A DNA stretch of 64,000 bases, from the NCBI GenBank assembly GCA_034440635.1, contig JAOTON010002110.1, positions 1 through 64,000 of the forward strand, read 5' to 3'. Position 1 is the stretch's first letter, and each line of letters opens with the position of its first letter. Shown one piece after another: positions 49,490-62,462 of the stretch. Position numbers and translations under genes: made by a program. The notes beneath the pieces were generated by a model. That model was not told the origin of the DNA and did not search any database. It was given only the letters and a program-made list of their open reading frames with translations. The stretch comes from Lepas anatifera. Lineage: Eukaryota > Arthropoda > Thecostraca > Lepadidae.

Positions 49490-50850
49490 AGTTTGGACCT
49501 TCACGGGATTTGAACCCAGGCAGGAGTAAAAGTTTGGAGCCCGATGGGATTCGAACGCAGGCAGCGCTAAAAATTTGGAACCTGACAGGATTCGAACCAG
49601 GCTAAAGTAAAAGTTTAGACCCTGACAGGATTCGAACACAGGCAGCGCTAAAAATTTGGAACCTGACAGGATTCGAACCAGGCCAAAGTAAAAGTTTGGA
49701 CCTTGACAAGATACGAACCCAGCGAGAAGTAACAGTTTGGCCCCTGACGGGATTGGAACACACGCAGCAGTAAAAGTTTGGCCCCTGACGGGATTCGAAC
49801 ACAGGCAGCAGTAAAAGTTTGTACCTGACGGGATGCGAACCCAGGCAGCAGTAAAAGTTTGGACCCTGAAGGGATTCGAACCCAGGCAGCAGTAAATGTT
49901 TGAACCCTGACGGGATTCGGACACAAGCAGCAGTAAAAGCTTGGACCCTGACGGGATTTGAACACAGGCAGCAGTAAAAATTTGGCCCCTGACGGGATTT
50001 GAACCCAGCCAGGAGTAAAAGTTTGGACCCTAACTGGATATGAACCCAGGCAGGAGTAAAAGTTTGAACCTTCACGGGATTTGAACCCACGCAGGAGTAA
50101 AAGTTTGGACCCTGACGGGATTCGAACCCAGGCAGCAATACAGTTTAGACACTGACGGGATTCAAACACAGGCAGCAGTAAAAGTTTGGCCCCTGACGGG
50201 ATTTGAACCCGGGCAGTAGTAAAAAATTGGCCTCTGACGGGATTCGAACACAGGCAGCAGTAAAAGTTTGGACCCTGACGGGATTCGAACGCAGGCAGCA
50301 GTAAAAGTTTGGACCCTGACGGGATTTGAACCCAGGCACAGGTAAAAATTTGGACCCTGACGGGATTCGAACACAGGGAGTAGTAAAAGTTTGGACCCTG
50401 GCGGGATTCGAACCCAGCCAGAAGTAAAAGTTTGGATCCCAGCGGGATTCGAACACAGGCAGCAGTAAAAGTTTGGACCTTCACGGGATTTGAACCCAGG
50501 CAGGAGTAAAAGTTTGGAGGCTGATGGGATTCGAACGCAGGCAGCGCTAAAAATTTGGAACCTGACAGGATTCGAACCAGGCTAAAGTAAAAGTTTAGAC
50601 CCTGACAGGATTCGAACACAGGGAGCGCTAAAAATTTGGAACCTGACAGGATTCGAACCAGGCCAAAGTAAAAGTTTGGACCCTGACGGGATTCGAACAC
50701 AGGCAGCAGTAAAAGTTTGAACCCTGACGGGATTCGAACCCAGCCAGAAGTAAAAGTTTGGACCGCAGCGGGATCCGAACATAGGCAGCAGTAAAAGTTT
50801 GGAAACTGACGGGATTCGAACCCAGGCAGCAGTAAAAGTTTGGAGCCTGA
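49490..50850. repeat. D-type higher-order block, complete copy 3
   Basis: Near-identical to the blocks at 4,690 and 35,350, again with two CCAGGCTAAAGTAAAAG units 980 bp apart. After the CAGCGGGATCCGAAC unit it passes straight into homogeneous consensus repeats instead of the GAAGGCTGACGGG short unit. It therefore has a different right breakpoint. Confidence 0.85.
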
Positions 50851-53800
50851 CGGGATTCGAACCCAGGCAGCAGTAAAAGTTTGGACCCTGACGGGATTCG
50901 AACCCAGGCAGCAGTAAAAGTTTGGACCCTGACGGGATTCGAACCCAGGCAGCAGTAAAAGTTTGGACCCTGACGGGATTCGAACCCAGGCAGCAGTAAA
51001 AGTTTGGACCCTGACGGGATTCGAACCCAGGCAGCAGTAAAAGTTTGGACCCTGACGGGATTCGAACCCAGGCAGCAGTAAAAGTTTGGACCCTGACGGG
51101 ATTCGAACACAGGCAGCAGTAAAAGTTTGGACCCTGACGGGATTCGAACACAGGCAGCAGTAAAAGTTTGGACCCTGACGGGATTCGAACCCAGCCAGCA
51201 GTAAAAGTTTGGACCCTGACGGGATTCGAACCCAGGCAGCAGTAAAAGTTTGAACCTTGACGGGATTTGAACCCAGGCAGCAGTAAAAGTTTGGACCCTG
51301 ACGGGATTCGAACCCAGGCAGCAGTAAAAGTTTGGACCCTGACGGGATTCGAACACAGGCAGCAGTAAAAGTTTGGACCCTGACGGGATTTGAACCCAGG
51401 CAGCAGTAAAATTTGGCCCCTGACGGGATTCGAACACAGGCAGCAGTAAAAGTTTGGACCCTGACGGGATTCGAAGACTGACGGGATTTGAACCCAGGCA
51501 GCAGTAAAAGTTTGGACCCTGACGGGATTTGAACCCAGGCAGCAGGTAAAAGTTTGGACCCTGACGGGATTCGAACACAGGCAGCAGTAAAAGTTTGGAC
51601 CCTGACGGGATTCGAACCCAGCCAGAAGTAAAAGTTTGGATCCCTGACGGGATTCGAACACAGGCAGCAGTAAAAGTTTGGACCTTGACGGGATTTGAAC
51701 CCAGGCAGCAGTAAAAGTTTGGACCCTGACGGGATTCGAACCCAGGCAGCGGTAAAAGTTTGGACCCTGACGGGATTCGAACCCAGGCAGAAGTAAAAGT
51801 TTGGACCCTGACGGGATTCGAACACAGGCAGCAGTAAAAATTTGGAACCTGACAGGATTCGAACCCAGGCCAAAGTAAAAGTTTGGACCCTGACGGGATA
51901 CGAACCCAGCGAGAAGTAAAAGTTTGGCCCCTGACGGGATTGGAACACAGGCAGCAGTAAAAGTTTGGACCCTGACGGGATTCGAACACAGGCAGCAGTA
52001 AAAGTTTGGACCCTGACGGGATTCGAACCCAGGCAGCAGTAAAAGTTTGGACCCTGACGGGATTCGAACCCAGGCAGCAGTAAAAGTTTGAACCCTGACG
52101 GGATTCGAACACAGGCAGCAGTAAAAGTTTGGACCCTGACGGGATTCGAACACAGGCAGCAGTAAAAATTTGGACCCTGACGGGATTCGAACCCAGCCAG
52201 CAGTAAAAGTTTGGACCCTGACGGGATTCGAACCCAGGCAGCAGTAAAAGTTTGAACCTTGACGGGATTTGAACCCAGGCAGCAGTAAAAGTTTGGACCC
52301 TGACGGGATTCGAACCCAGGCAGCAGTAAAAGTTTGGACCCTGACGGGATTCGAACACAGGCAGCAGTAAAAGTTTGGACCCTGACGGGATTTGAACCCA
52401 GGCAGCAGTAAAAGTTTGGACCCTGACGGGATTCGAACCCAGGCAGCAGTAAAAGTTTGGACCCTGACGGGATTCGAACACAGGCAGCAGTAAAAGTTTG
52501 GACCCTGACGGGATTCGAACCCAGGCAGCAGTAAAAGTTTGGACCCTGACGGGATTCGAACCCAGGCAGCAGTAAAAGTTTGGACCCTGACGGGATTCGA
52601 ACCCAGGCAGTAAAAGTTTGGACCCTGACGGGATTTGAACCCAGGCAGCAGTAAAAGTTTGGAACCTGACGGGATTCGAACACAGGCAGCAGTAAAAGTT
52701 TGGACCCTGACGGGATTCGAACCCAGGCAGCAGTAAAAGTTTGGACCCTGACGGGATTCGAACCCAGGCAGCAGTAAAAGTTTGGACCCTGACGGGATTG
52801 GATTCGAACCCAGGCAGCAGTAAAAGTTTGGACCCTGACGGGATTCGAACCCAGGCAGCAGTAAAAGTTTGGACCCTGACGGGATTCGAACCCAGGCAGC
52901 AGTAAAAGTTTGGACCCTGACGGGATTCGAACACAGGCAGCAGTAAAAGTTTGGACCCTGACGGGATTCGAACCCAGGCAGCAGTAAAAGTTTGGACCCT
53001 GACGGGATTCGAACCACAGGCAGCAGTAAAAGTTTGGACCCTGACGGGATTCGAACACAGGCAGCAGTAAAAGTTTGGACCCTGACGGGATTCGAACCCA
53101 GGCAGCAGTAAAAGTTTGGACCCTGACGGGATTCGAACCCAGAGCAGTAAAAGTTTGGACCCTGACGGGATTCGAACACAGGCAGCAGTAAAAGTTTGGA
53201 CCCTGACGGGATTCGAACCCAGGCAGCAGTAAAAGTTTGGACCCTGACGGGATTCGAACACAGGCAGCAGTAAAAGTTTGGACCCTGACGGGATTCGAAC
53301 CCAGGCAGCAGTAAAAGTTTGAACCTGACGGGATTCGAACCCAGGCAGCAGTAAAAGTTTGGACCCTGACGGGATTCGAACACAGGCAGCAGTAAAAGTT
53401 TGGACCCTGACGGGATTCGAACCCAGGCAGCAGTAAAAGTTTGGACCCTGACGGGATTCGAACCCAGGCAGCAGTAAAAGTTTGAACCCTGACGGGATTT
53501 GAACCCAGGCAGCAGTAAAAGTTTGGACCCTGACGGGATTCGAACCCAGGCAGCAGTAAAAGTTTGGACCCTGACGGGATTCGAACCCAGGCAGCAGTAA
53601 AAGTTTGGACCCTGACGGGATTCGAACCCAGGCAGCAGTAAAAGTTTGGACCCTGACGGGATTCGAACCCAGGCAGCAGTAAAAGTTTGGACCCTGACGG
53701 GATTCGAACCCAGGCAGCAGTAAAAGTTTGGAACCCTGACGGGATTCGAACCCAGGCAGCAGTAAAAGTTTGGACCCTGACGGGATTCGAACACAGGCAG

Positions 53801-56800
53801 CAGTAAAAGTTTGGACCCTGACGGGATTCGAACACCCAGGCAGCAGTAAAAGTTTGGACCCTGACGGGATTTGAACCCAGGCAGCAGTAAAAGTTTGGAC
53901 CCTGACGGGATTCGAACCCAGGCAGCAGTAAAAGTTTGGACCCTGACGGGATTCGAACACAGGCAGCAGCAGTAAAAGTTTGGACCCTGACGGGATTCGA
54001 ACCCAGGCAGCAGTAAAAGTTTGGACCCTGACGGGATTCGAAGACATACGGGATTTGAACCCAGACAGCAGTAAAAGTTTGGACCCTGACAGGATTCGAA
54101 CACAGGCAGCAGTAAAAGTTTGGACCCTGACGGGATTCGAACCCAGCCAGCAGTAAAAGTTTGGACCCTGACGGGATTCGAACACAGGCAGCAGTAAAAG
54201 TTTGGACCCTGACGGGATTCGAACACAGGCAGCAGTAAAAGTTTGGACCCTGACGGGATTCGAACCCAGGCAGCAGTAAAAGTTTGGACCCTGACGGGAT
54301 TTGAACCCAGGCAGCAGTAAAAGTTTGGACCCTGACACGGGATTCGAACCCAGGCAGCAGTAAAAGTTTGGACCCTGACGGGATTCGAACCACAGGCAGC
54401 AGTAAAAGTTTGGACCCTGACGGGATTCGAACCCAGGCAGCAGTAAAAGTTTGGACCCTGACGGGATTTCGAACCCAGGCAGCAGTAAAAGTTTGGACCC
54501 TGACGGGATTCGAACACAGGCAGCAGTAAAAGTTTGGACCCTGACGGGATTCGAACCCAGGCAGCAGTAAAAGTTTGGACCCTGACGGGATTCGAACACA
54601 GGCAGCAGTAAAAGTTTGGACCCTGACGGGATTTGAACCCAGGCAGCAGTAAAAGTTTGGACCCTGACGGGATTCGAACCCAGGCAGCAGTAAAAGTTTG
54701 GACCCTGACGGGATTCGAACCCAGGCAGCAGTAAAAGTTTGGACCCTGACGGGATTCGAACACAGGCAGCAGTAAAAGTTTGGACCCTGACGGGATTCGA
54801 ACCCAGGCAGCAGTAAAAGTTTGGACCCTGACGGGATTCGAACCCAGGCAGCAGTAAAAGTTTGGACCCTGACGGGATTCGAACACAGGCAGCAGTAAAA
54901 GTTTGGACCCTGACGGGATTCGAACCCAGGCAGCAGTAAAAGTTTGTACCTGACGGGATTCGAACCCAGGCAGCAGTAAAAGTTTGGACCCTGACGGGAT
55001 TCGAACCCAGGCAGCAGTAAATGTTTGAACCCTGACGGGATTCGGACACAGGCAGCAGTAAAAGCTTGGACCCTGACGGGATTTCGAACACAGGCAGCAG
55101 TAAAAATTTGGCCCCTGACGGGATTTGAACCCAGCCAGGAGTAAAAGTTTGGACCCTAACTGGATATGAACCCAGGCAGGAGTAAAAGTTTGAACCTTCA
55201 CGGGATTTGAACCCAGGCAGGAGTAAAAGTTTGGACCCTGACGGGATTCGAACCCAGGCAGCAGTAAAAGTTTGGACCCTGACGGGATTCGAACACAGGC
55301 AGCAGTAAAAGTTTGGCCCCTGACGGGATTTGAACCCAGGCAGTAGTAAAAGTTTGGACCCTGACGGGATTCGAACACAGGCAGCAGTAAAAGTTTGGAC
55401 CCTGACGGGATTCGAACCCAGGCAGCAGTAAAAGTTTGGACCCTGACGGGATTCGAACCCAGGCAGCAGGTAAAAGTTTGGACCCTGACGGGATTCGAAC
55501 ACAGGCAGCAGTAAAAGTTTGGACCCTGACGGGATTCGAACCCAGCCAGAAGTAAAAGTTTGGACCCTGACGGGATTCGAACACAGGCAGCAGTAAAAGT
55601 TTGGACCTTGACGGGATTTGAACCCAGGCAGGAGTAAAAGTTTGGACCCTGACGGGATTCGAACCCAGGCAGCAGTAAAAGTTTGGACCCTGACAGGATT
55701 CGAACCCAGGCAGCAGTAAAAGTTTGGACCCTGACAGGATTCGAACACAGGCAGCACTAAAAATTTGGAACCTGACAGGATTCGAACCAGGCCAGAAGTA
55801 AAAGTTTGGACCCTGACGGGATTCGAACACAGGCAGCAGTAAAAGTTTGGACCCTGACGGGATTCGAACCCAGGCAGCAGTAAAAGTTTGGACCCTGACG
55901 GGATTCGAACATAGGCAGCAGTAAAAGTTTGGAACCTGACGGGATTCGAACCCAGGCAGCAGTAAAAGTTTGGACCCTGAAGGGATTCGAAGGCTGACGG
56001 GATTTGAACCCAGACAGCAGTAAAAGTTTGGACCCTGACGGGATTCGAACCCAGGCAGCAGTAAAAGTTTGGACCCTGAAGGGATTCGAAGACATACGGG
56101 ATTTGAACCCAGACAGCAGTAAATGTATGGACCCTGACAGGATTCGAACACAGGCAGCATTAAAAGTTTGGAACCTGACGGGATTCGAACCCAGCCAGAA
56201 GTAAAAGTTTGGACCCTGACGGGATTCGAACCCAGGCAGAAGTAAAAGTTTGGACCCTGACGGGATTCGAACACAGGCAGCGCTAAATATTTGGAACCTG
56301 ACAGGATTCGAACCAGGCCAAAGTAAAAGTTTGGACCCTGACGGGATACGAACCCAGCCAGAAGTAAAAGTTTGGCCCCTGACGGGATTCGAACACAGGC
56401 AGCAGTAAAAGTTTGGACCCTGACGGGATTCGAACCCAGGCAGCAGTAAAAGTTTGGACCCTGACGGGATTCGAACACAGGCAGCAGTAAAAGTTTGGAC
56501 CCTGACGGGATTCGAACACAGGCAGCAGTAAAAGTTTAGAACCTGACGGGATTCGAAGACTGACGGGATTTGAACCCAGGCAGCAGTAAAAGTTTGGACC
56601 CTGACGGGATTTGAACCCAGGCAGCAGGTAAAAGTTTGGACCCTGACGGGATTCGAACACAGGCAGCAGTAAAAGTTTGGACCCTGACGGGATTCGAACC
56701 CAGGCAGCAGTAAAAGTTTGGACCCTGACGGGATTCGAACCCAGGCAGCAGTAAAAGTTTGGACCCTGACGGGATTCGAACCCAGGCAGCAGTAAAAGTT

Positions 56801-59800
56801 TGGACCCTGACGGGATTCGAACCCAGGCAGCAGTAAAAGTTTGGACCCTGACGGGATTCGAACACAGGCAGCAGTAAAAGTTTGGACCCTGACGGGATTC
56901 GAACACAGGCAGCAGTAAAAGTTTGGACCCTGACGGGATTCGAACCCAGGCAGCAGTAAAAGTTTGGACCCTGACGGGATTCGAACCCAGGCAGCAGTAA
57001 AAGTTTGGACCCTGACGGGATTCGAACACAGGCAGCAGTAAAAGTTTGGACCCTGACGGGATTCGAACCCAGGCAGCAGTAAAAGTTTGGACCCTGACGG
57101 GATTCGAACACAGGCAGCAGTAAAAGTTTGGACCCTGACGGGATTCGAACACAGGCAGCAGTAAAAGTTTGGACCCTGACGGGATTCGAACCCAGGCAGC
57201 AGTAAAAGTTTGGACCCTGACGGGATTCGAACCCAGGCAGCAGTAAAAGTTTGGACCCTGACGGGATTTGAACCCAGGCAGCAGTAAAAGTTTGGACCCT
57301 GACGGGATTCGAACCCAGGCAGCAGTAAAAGTTTGGAGCCTGAATGGATTCGAAGACATACGGGATTTGAACCCAGACAGCAGTAAAAGTTTGGACCCTG
57401 ACGGGATTCGAACACAGGCAGCATTAAAAGTTTGGAACCTGACGGGATTCGAACCCAGGCCAAAGTAAAAGTTTGGACCCTGACGGGATTCGAACCCAGG
57501 CAGCAGTAAAAGTTTGGACCCTGACGGGATTCGAACACAGGCAGCAGTAAAAGTTTGGACCCTGACGGGATTCGAACACAGGCAGCAGTAAAAGTTTGGA
57601 CCCTGACGGGATTTGAACCCAGGCAGCAGTAAAAGTTTGGACCCTGACGGGATTTGAACCCAGGCAGCAGTAAAAGTTTGGACCCTGACGGGATTCGAAC
57701 ACAGGCAGCAGTAAAAGTTTGGACCCTGACGGGATTCGAACCCAGGCAGCAGTAAAAGTTTGGACCCTGACGGGATTCGAACCCAGGCAGCAGTAAAAGT
57801 TTGGACCCTGACGGGATTCGAACCCAGGCAGCAGTAAAAGTTTGGACCCTGACGGGATTCGAACACAGGCAGCAGTAAAAGTTTGGACCCTGACGGGATT
57901 CGAACCCAGGCAGCAGTAAAAGTTTGGACCCTGACGGGATTCGAACCCAGGCAGCAGTAAAAGTTTGGACCCTGACGGGATTCGAACCCAGGCAGCAGTA
58001 AAAGTTTGGACCCTGACGGGATTCGAACCCAGGCAGCAGTAAAAGTTTGGACCCTGACGGGATTCGAACACAGGCAGCAGTAAAAGTTTGGACCCTGACG
58101 GGATTCGAACACAGGCAGCAGTAAAAGTTTGGACCCTGACGGGATTCGAACACAGGCAGCAGTAAAAGTTTGGACCCTGACGGGATTCGAACCCAGGCAG
58201 CAGTAAAAGTTTGGACCCTGACGGGATTCGAACACAGGCAGCAGTAAAAGTTTGGACCCTGACGGGATTTGAACCCAGGCAGCAGTAAAAGTTTGGACCC
58301 TGACGGGATTCGAACCCAGGCAGCAGTAAAAGTTTGGACCCTGACGGGATTCGAACACAGGCAGCAGTAAAAGTTTGGACCCTGACGGGATTTGAACCCA
58401 GGCAGCAGTAAAAGTTTGGACCCTGACGGGATTCGAACACAGGCAGCAGTAAAAGTTTGGACCCTGACGGGATTCGAACACAGGCAGCAGTAAAAGTTTG
58501 GACCCTGACGGGATTCGAACCCAGCCAGCAGTAAAAGTTTGGACCCTGACGGGATTCGAACCCAGGCAGCAGTAAAAGTTTGGACCCTGACGGGATTCGA
58601 ACACAGGCAGCAGTAAAAGTTTGGACCCTGACGGGATTCGAACCCAGGCAGCAGTAAAAGTTTGGACCCTGACGGGATTCGAACCCAGGCAGCAGTAAAA
58701 GTTTGGACCCTGACGGGATTCGAACACAGGCAGCAGTAAAAGTTTGGACCCTGACGGGATTTCGAACCCAGGCAGCAGTAAAAGTTTGGACCCTGACGGG
58801 ATTCGAACCCAGGCAGCAGTAAAAGTTTGGACCCTGACGGGATTCGAACCCAGGCAGCAGTAAAAGTTTGGACCCTGACGGGATTCGAACACAGGCAGCA
58901 GTAAAAGTTTGGACCCTGACGGGATTCGAACCCAGGCAGCAGTAAAAGTTTGGACCCTGACGGGATTCGAACACAGGCAGCAGTAAAAGTTTGGACCCTG
59001 ACGGGATTCGAACCCAGGCAGCAGTAAAAGTTTGGACCCTGACGGGATTCGAACACAGGCAGCAGTAAAAGTTTGGAACCTGACGGGATTCGAACCCAGG
59101 CAGCAGTAAAAGTTTGGACCCTGACGGGATTCGAACCCAGGCAGCAGTAAAAGTTTGGACCCTGACGGGATTCGAACACAGGCAGCAGTAAAAGTTTGGA
59201 CCCTGACGGGATTCGAACACAGGCAGCAGTAAAAGTTTGGACCCTGACGGGATTCGAACCCAGGCAGCAGTAAAAGTTTGGACCCTGACGGGATTTGAAC
59301 CCAGGCAGCAGTAAAAGTTTGGACCCTGACGGGATTCGAACCCAGGCAGCAGTAAAAGTTTGGACCCTGACGGGATTCGAACCCAGGCAGCAGTAAAAGT
59401 TTGGACCCTGACGGGATTCGAACCCAGGCAGCAGTAAAAGTTTGGACCCTGACGGGATTCGAACCCAGGCAGCAGTAAAAGTTTGGACCCTGACGGGATT
59501 CGAACACAGGCAGCAGTAAAAGTTTGGACCCTGACGGGATTCGAACCCAGGCAGCAGTAAAAGTTTGGACCCTGACGGGATTCGAACCCAGGCAGCAGTA
59601 AAAGTTTGGACCCTGACGGGATTCGAACCCAGGCAGCAGTAAAAGTTTGGACCCTGACGGGATTCGAACCCAGGCAGCAGTAAAAGTTTGGACCCTGACG
59701 GGATTCGAACCCAGGCAGCAGTAAAAGTTTGGACCCTGACGGGATTCGAACACAGGCAGCAGTAAAAGTTTGGACCCTGACGGGATTCGAACACAGGCAG

Positions 59801-60399
59801 CAGTAAAAGTTTGGACCCTGACGGGATTCGAACCCAGGCAGCAGTAAAAGTTTGGACCCTGACGGGATTCGAACCCAGGCAGCAGTAAAAGTTTGGACCC
59901 TGACGGGATTTGAACCCAGGCAGCAGTAAAAGTTTGGACCCTGACGGGATTCGAACCCAGGCAGCAGTAAAAGTTTGGAGCCTGAATGGATTCGAAGACA
60001 TACGGGATTTGAACCCAGGCAGCAGTAAAGTTTGGACCCTGACAGGATTCGAACACAGGCAGCAGTAAAAGTTTGGAACCTGACGGGATTCGAACCCAGG
60101 CAGCAGTAAAAGTTTGGACCCTGACGGGATTCGAACCCAGGCAGCAGTAAAAGTTTGGACCCTGACGGGATTCGAACACAGGCAGCAGTAAAAGTTTGGA
60201 CCCTGACGGGATTCGAACCCAGGCAGCAGTAAAAGTTTGGACCCTGACGGGATTCGAACCCAGGCAGGAGTAAAAGTTTGACCCTGACGGGATTCGAACC
60301 CAGGCAGCAGTAAAAGTTTGGACCCTGACGGGATTCGAACCCAGGCAGCAGTAAAAGTTTGGACCCTGACGGGATTTGAACCCAGGCAGCAGTAAAAGT

Positions 60400-61720
60400 T
60401 TGGCCTCTGACGGGATTCGAACACAGGCAGCAGTAAAGTTTGGACCCTGACGGGATTCGAACGCAGGCAGCAGTAAAAGTTTGGACCCTGACGGGATTTG
60501 AACCCAGGCACAGGTAAAAATTTGGACCCTGACGGGATTCGAACACAGGGAGTAGTAAAAGTTTGGACCCTGGCGGGATTCGAACCCAGCCAGAAGTAAA
60601 AGTTTGGATCCCAGCGGGATTCGAACACAGGCAGCAGTAAAAGTTTGGACCTTCACGGGATTTGAACCCAGGCAGGAGTAAAAGTTTGGAGGCTGATGGG
60701 ATTCGAACGCAGGCAGCGCTAAAAATTTGGAACCTGACAGGATTCGAACCAGGCTAAAGTAAAAGTTTAGACCCTGACAGGATTCGAACACAGGGAGCGC
60801 TAAAAATTTGGAACCTGACAGGATTCGAACCAGGCCAAAGTAAAAGTTTGGACCCTGACGGGATACGAACCCAGCGAGAAGTAACAGTTTGGCCCCTGAC
60901 GGGATTGGAACACAGGCAGCAGTAAAAGTTTGGCCCCTGACGGGATTTGAACTCAGCCAGGAGTAAAAGTTTGAACCCTGACTGGATTTGAACCCAGGCA
61001 GGAGTAAAAGTTTGGACCCTGACGGGATTCGAACCCAGGCAGCAGTAAAAGTTTGGACCCTGACGGGATTCGAACACAGGCAGCGCTAAAAATTTGGAAC
61101 CTGACAGGATTCGAACCAGGCGAAAGTAAAAGTTTGGACCCTGACGGGATTCGAACCCAGCCAGAAGTAAAAGTTTGGACCCCAGCGGGATTCGAACACA
61201 GGCAGCAATAAAAGTTTGGACCTTCACGGGATTTGAACCCAGGCAGGAGTAAAAGTTTGGAGCCTGATGGGATTCGAACCCAGGCAGCAGTAAAAGCTTG
61301 GACCCTGACGGGATTCGAACACAGACAGCGCTAAATATTTGGAACCTGACAGGATTCGAACCAGGCCAAAGTAAAAGTTTGGACGCTGACGGGATACGAA
61401 CCAAGCGAGAAGTAAAAGTTTGGCCCCTGAAGGGATTGGAACCCAGCCAGGAGTAGAAGTTTGAACCCTGACTGGATTTGAACCCAGGCAGAAGTAAAAT
61501 TGGCGGGATTCGAACCCAGGCAGCAGTAAAAGTTTGGACCCTGACGGGATTCGAACACAGGCAGCAGTAAAAGTTTGAAAACTGACGGGATTCGAACCGA
61601 GGCAGCAGCAAAAGTTTGGACCCTGACAGGATTCGAACACAGGCAGCAGTAAAAATTTAGACTCTGACCGGATTCGAACCCAGGCAGCAGTAGAAAGTTT
61701 GGACCCTGACAGGATTCGAA
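60400..61720. repeat. 1.3-kb divergent segment (D end plus T block), copy 3
   Basis: Near-identical to 38,390-39,700, including CAGCAATAAAAG and GAACTCAGCCAGGAG units. One linker differs (CCAGGCGAAAG against CCAGGCAAAAG). It leads into the last 740 bp of array 2 before the second non-LTR copy, parallel to the arrangement before 20,416. Confidence 0.8.
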
Positions 61721-62462
61721 CTCAGGCAGCAGTAAAAGTTTGGACCCTGACGGGATTCGAACCCAGGCAGCAGTAAAAGTTTGTCCCTGACGGGATTTGA
61801 ACCCAGGCAGCAGTAAAAGTTTGGACCCTGACGGGATTCGAACCCAGGCAGCAGTAAATGTTTGAACCCTGACGGGATTCGGACACAGGCAGCAGTAAAA
61901 GCTTGGACCCTGACGGGATTCGAACACAGGCAGCAGTAAAAATTTGGCCCCTGACGGGATTTGAACCCAGGCAGGAGTAAAAGTTTGAACCCTAACGGGA
62001 TTCGAACCAAGCGAGAAGTAAAAGTTTGGCCCCTGACGGGATTGGAACACAGGCAGCAGTAAAAGTTTGGACCCTGACGGGATTCGAACCCAGGCAGCAG
62101 TAAAAGTTTGGACCCTGACGGGATTCGAACACAGGCAGCAGTAAAAGTTTGGACCCTGACGGGATTCGAACCCAGGCAGCAGTAAAAGTTTGGACCCTGA
62201 CGGGATTCGAACACAGGCAGCAGTAAAAGTTTGGACCCTGACGGGATTCGAACCCAGGCAGCAGTAAAAGTTTGGACCCTGACGGGATTCGAACCCAGGC
62301 AGCAGTAAAAGTTTGGACCCTGACGGGATTCGAACCCAGCAGCAGTAAAAGTTTGGACCCTGACGGGATTCGAACCCAGGCAGCAGTAAAAGTTTGAACC
62401 CTGACGGGATTCGAACACAGGCAGCAGTAAAAGTTTGGACCCTGACGGGATTCGAACACAGG

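Larger units (their letters stand above)
34204..62462. repeat. 41-bp tandem satellite, array 2
   Basis: About 690 units of the same 41-bp repeat in the same orientation as array 1. It starts directly in the gypsy integrase reading frame at 34,204 (CTAAAAGTTTGGACC) and ends at the second non-LTR copy. The left 5.5 kb (34.2-39.7 kb) and the right 2 kb (60.4-62.4 kb) are rich in divergent units. Uniform stretches lie at about 39.7-41.7, 50.9-55.0 and 56.6-60.4 kb. The minus strand is again open in all three frames, for example through 49,648-54,393 and 55,757-60,628. These are not genes. Confidence 0.97.

Noticed and set aside
46..62462. CRISPR array
   Set aside because: The units are contiguous with no unique spacers, and the context is a eukaryotic transposon landscape.
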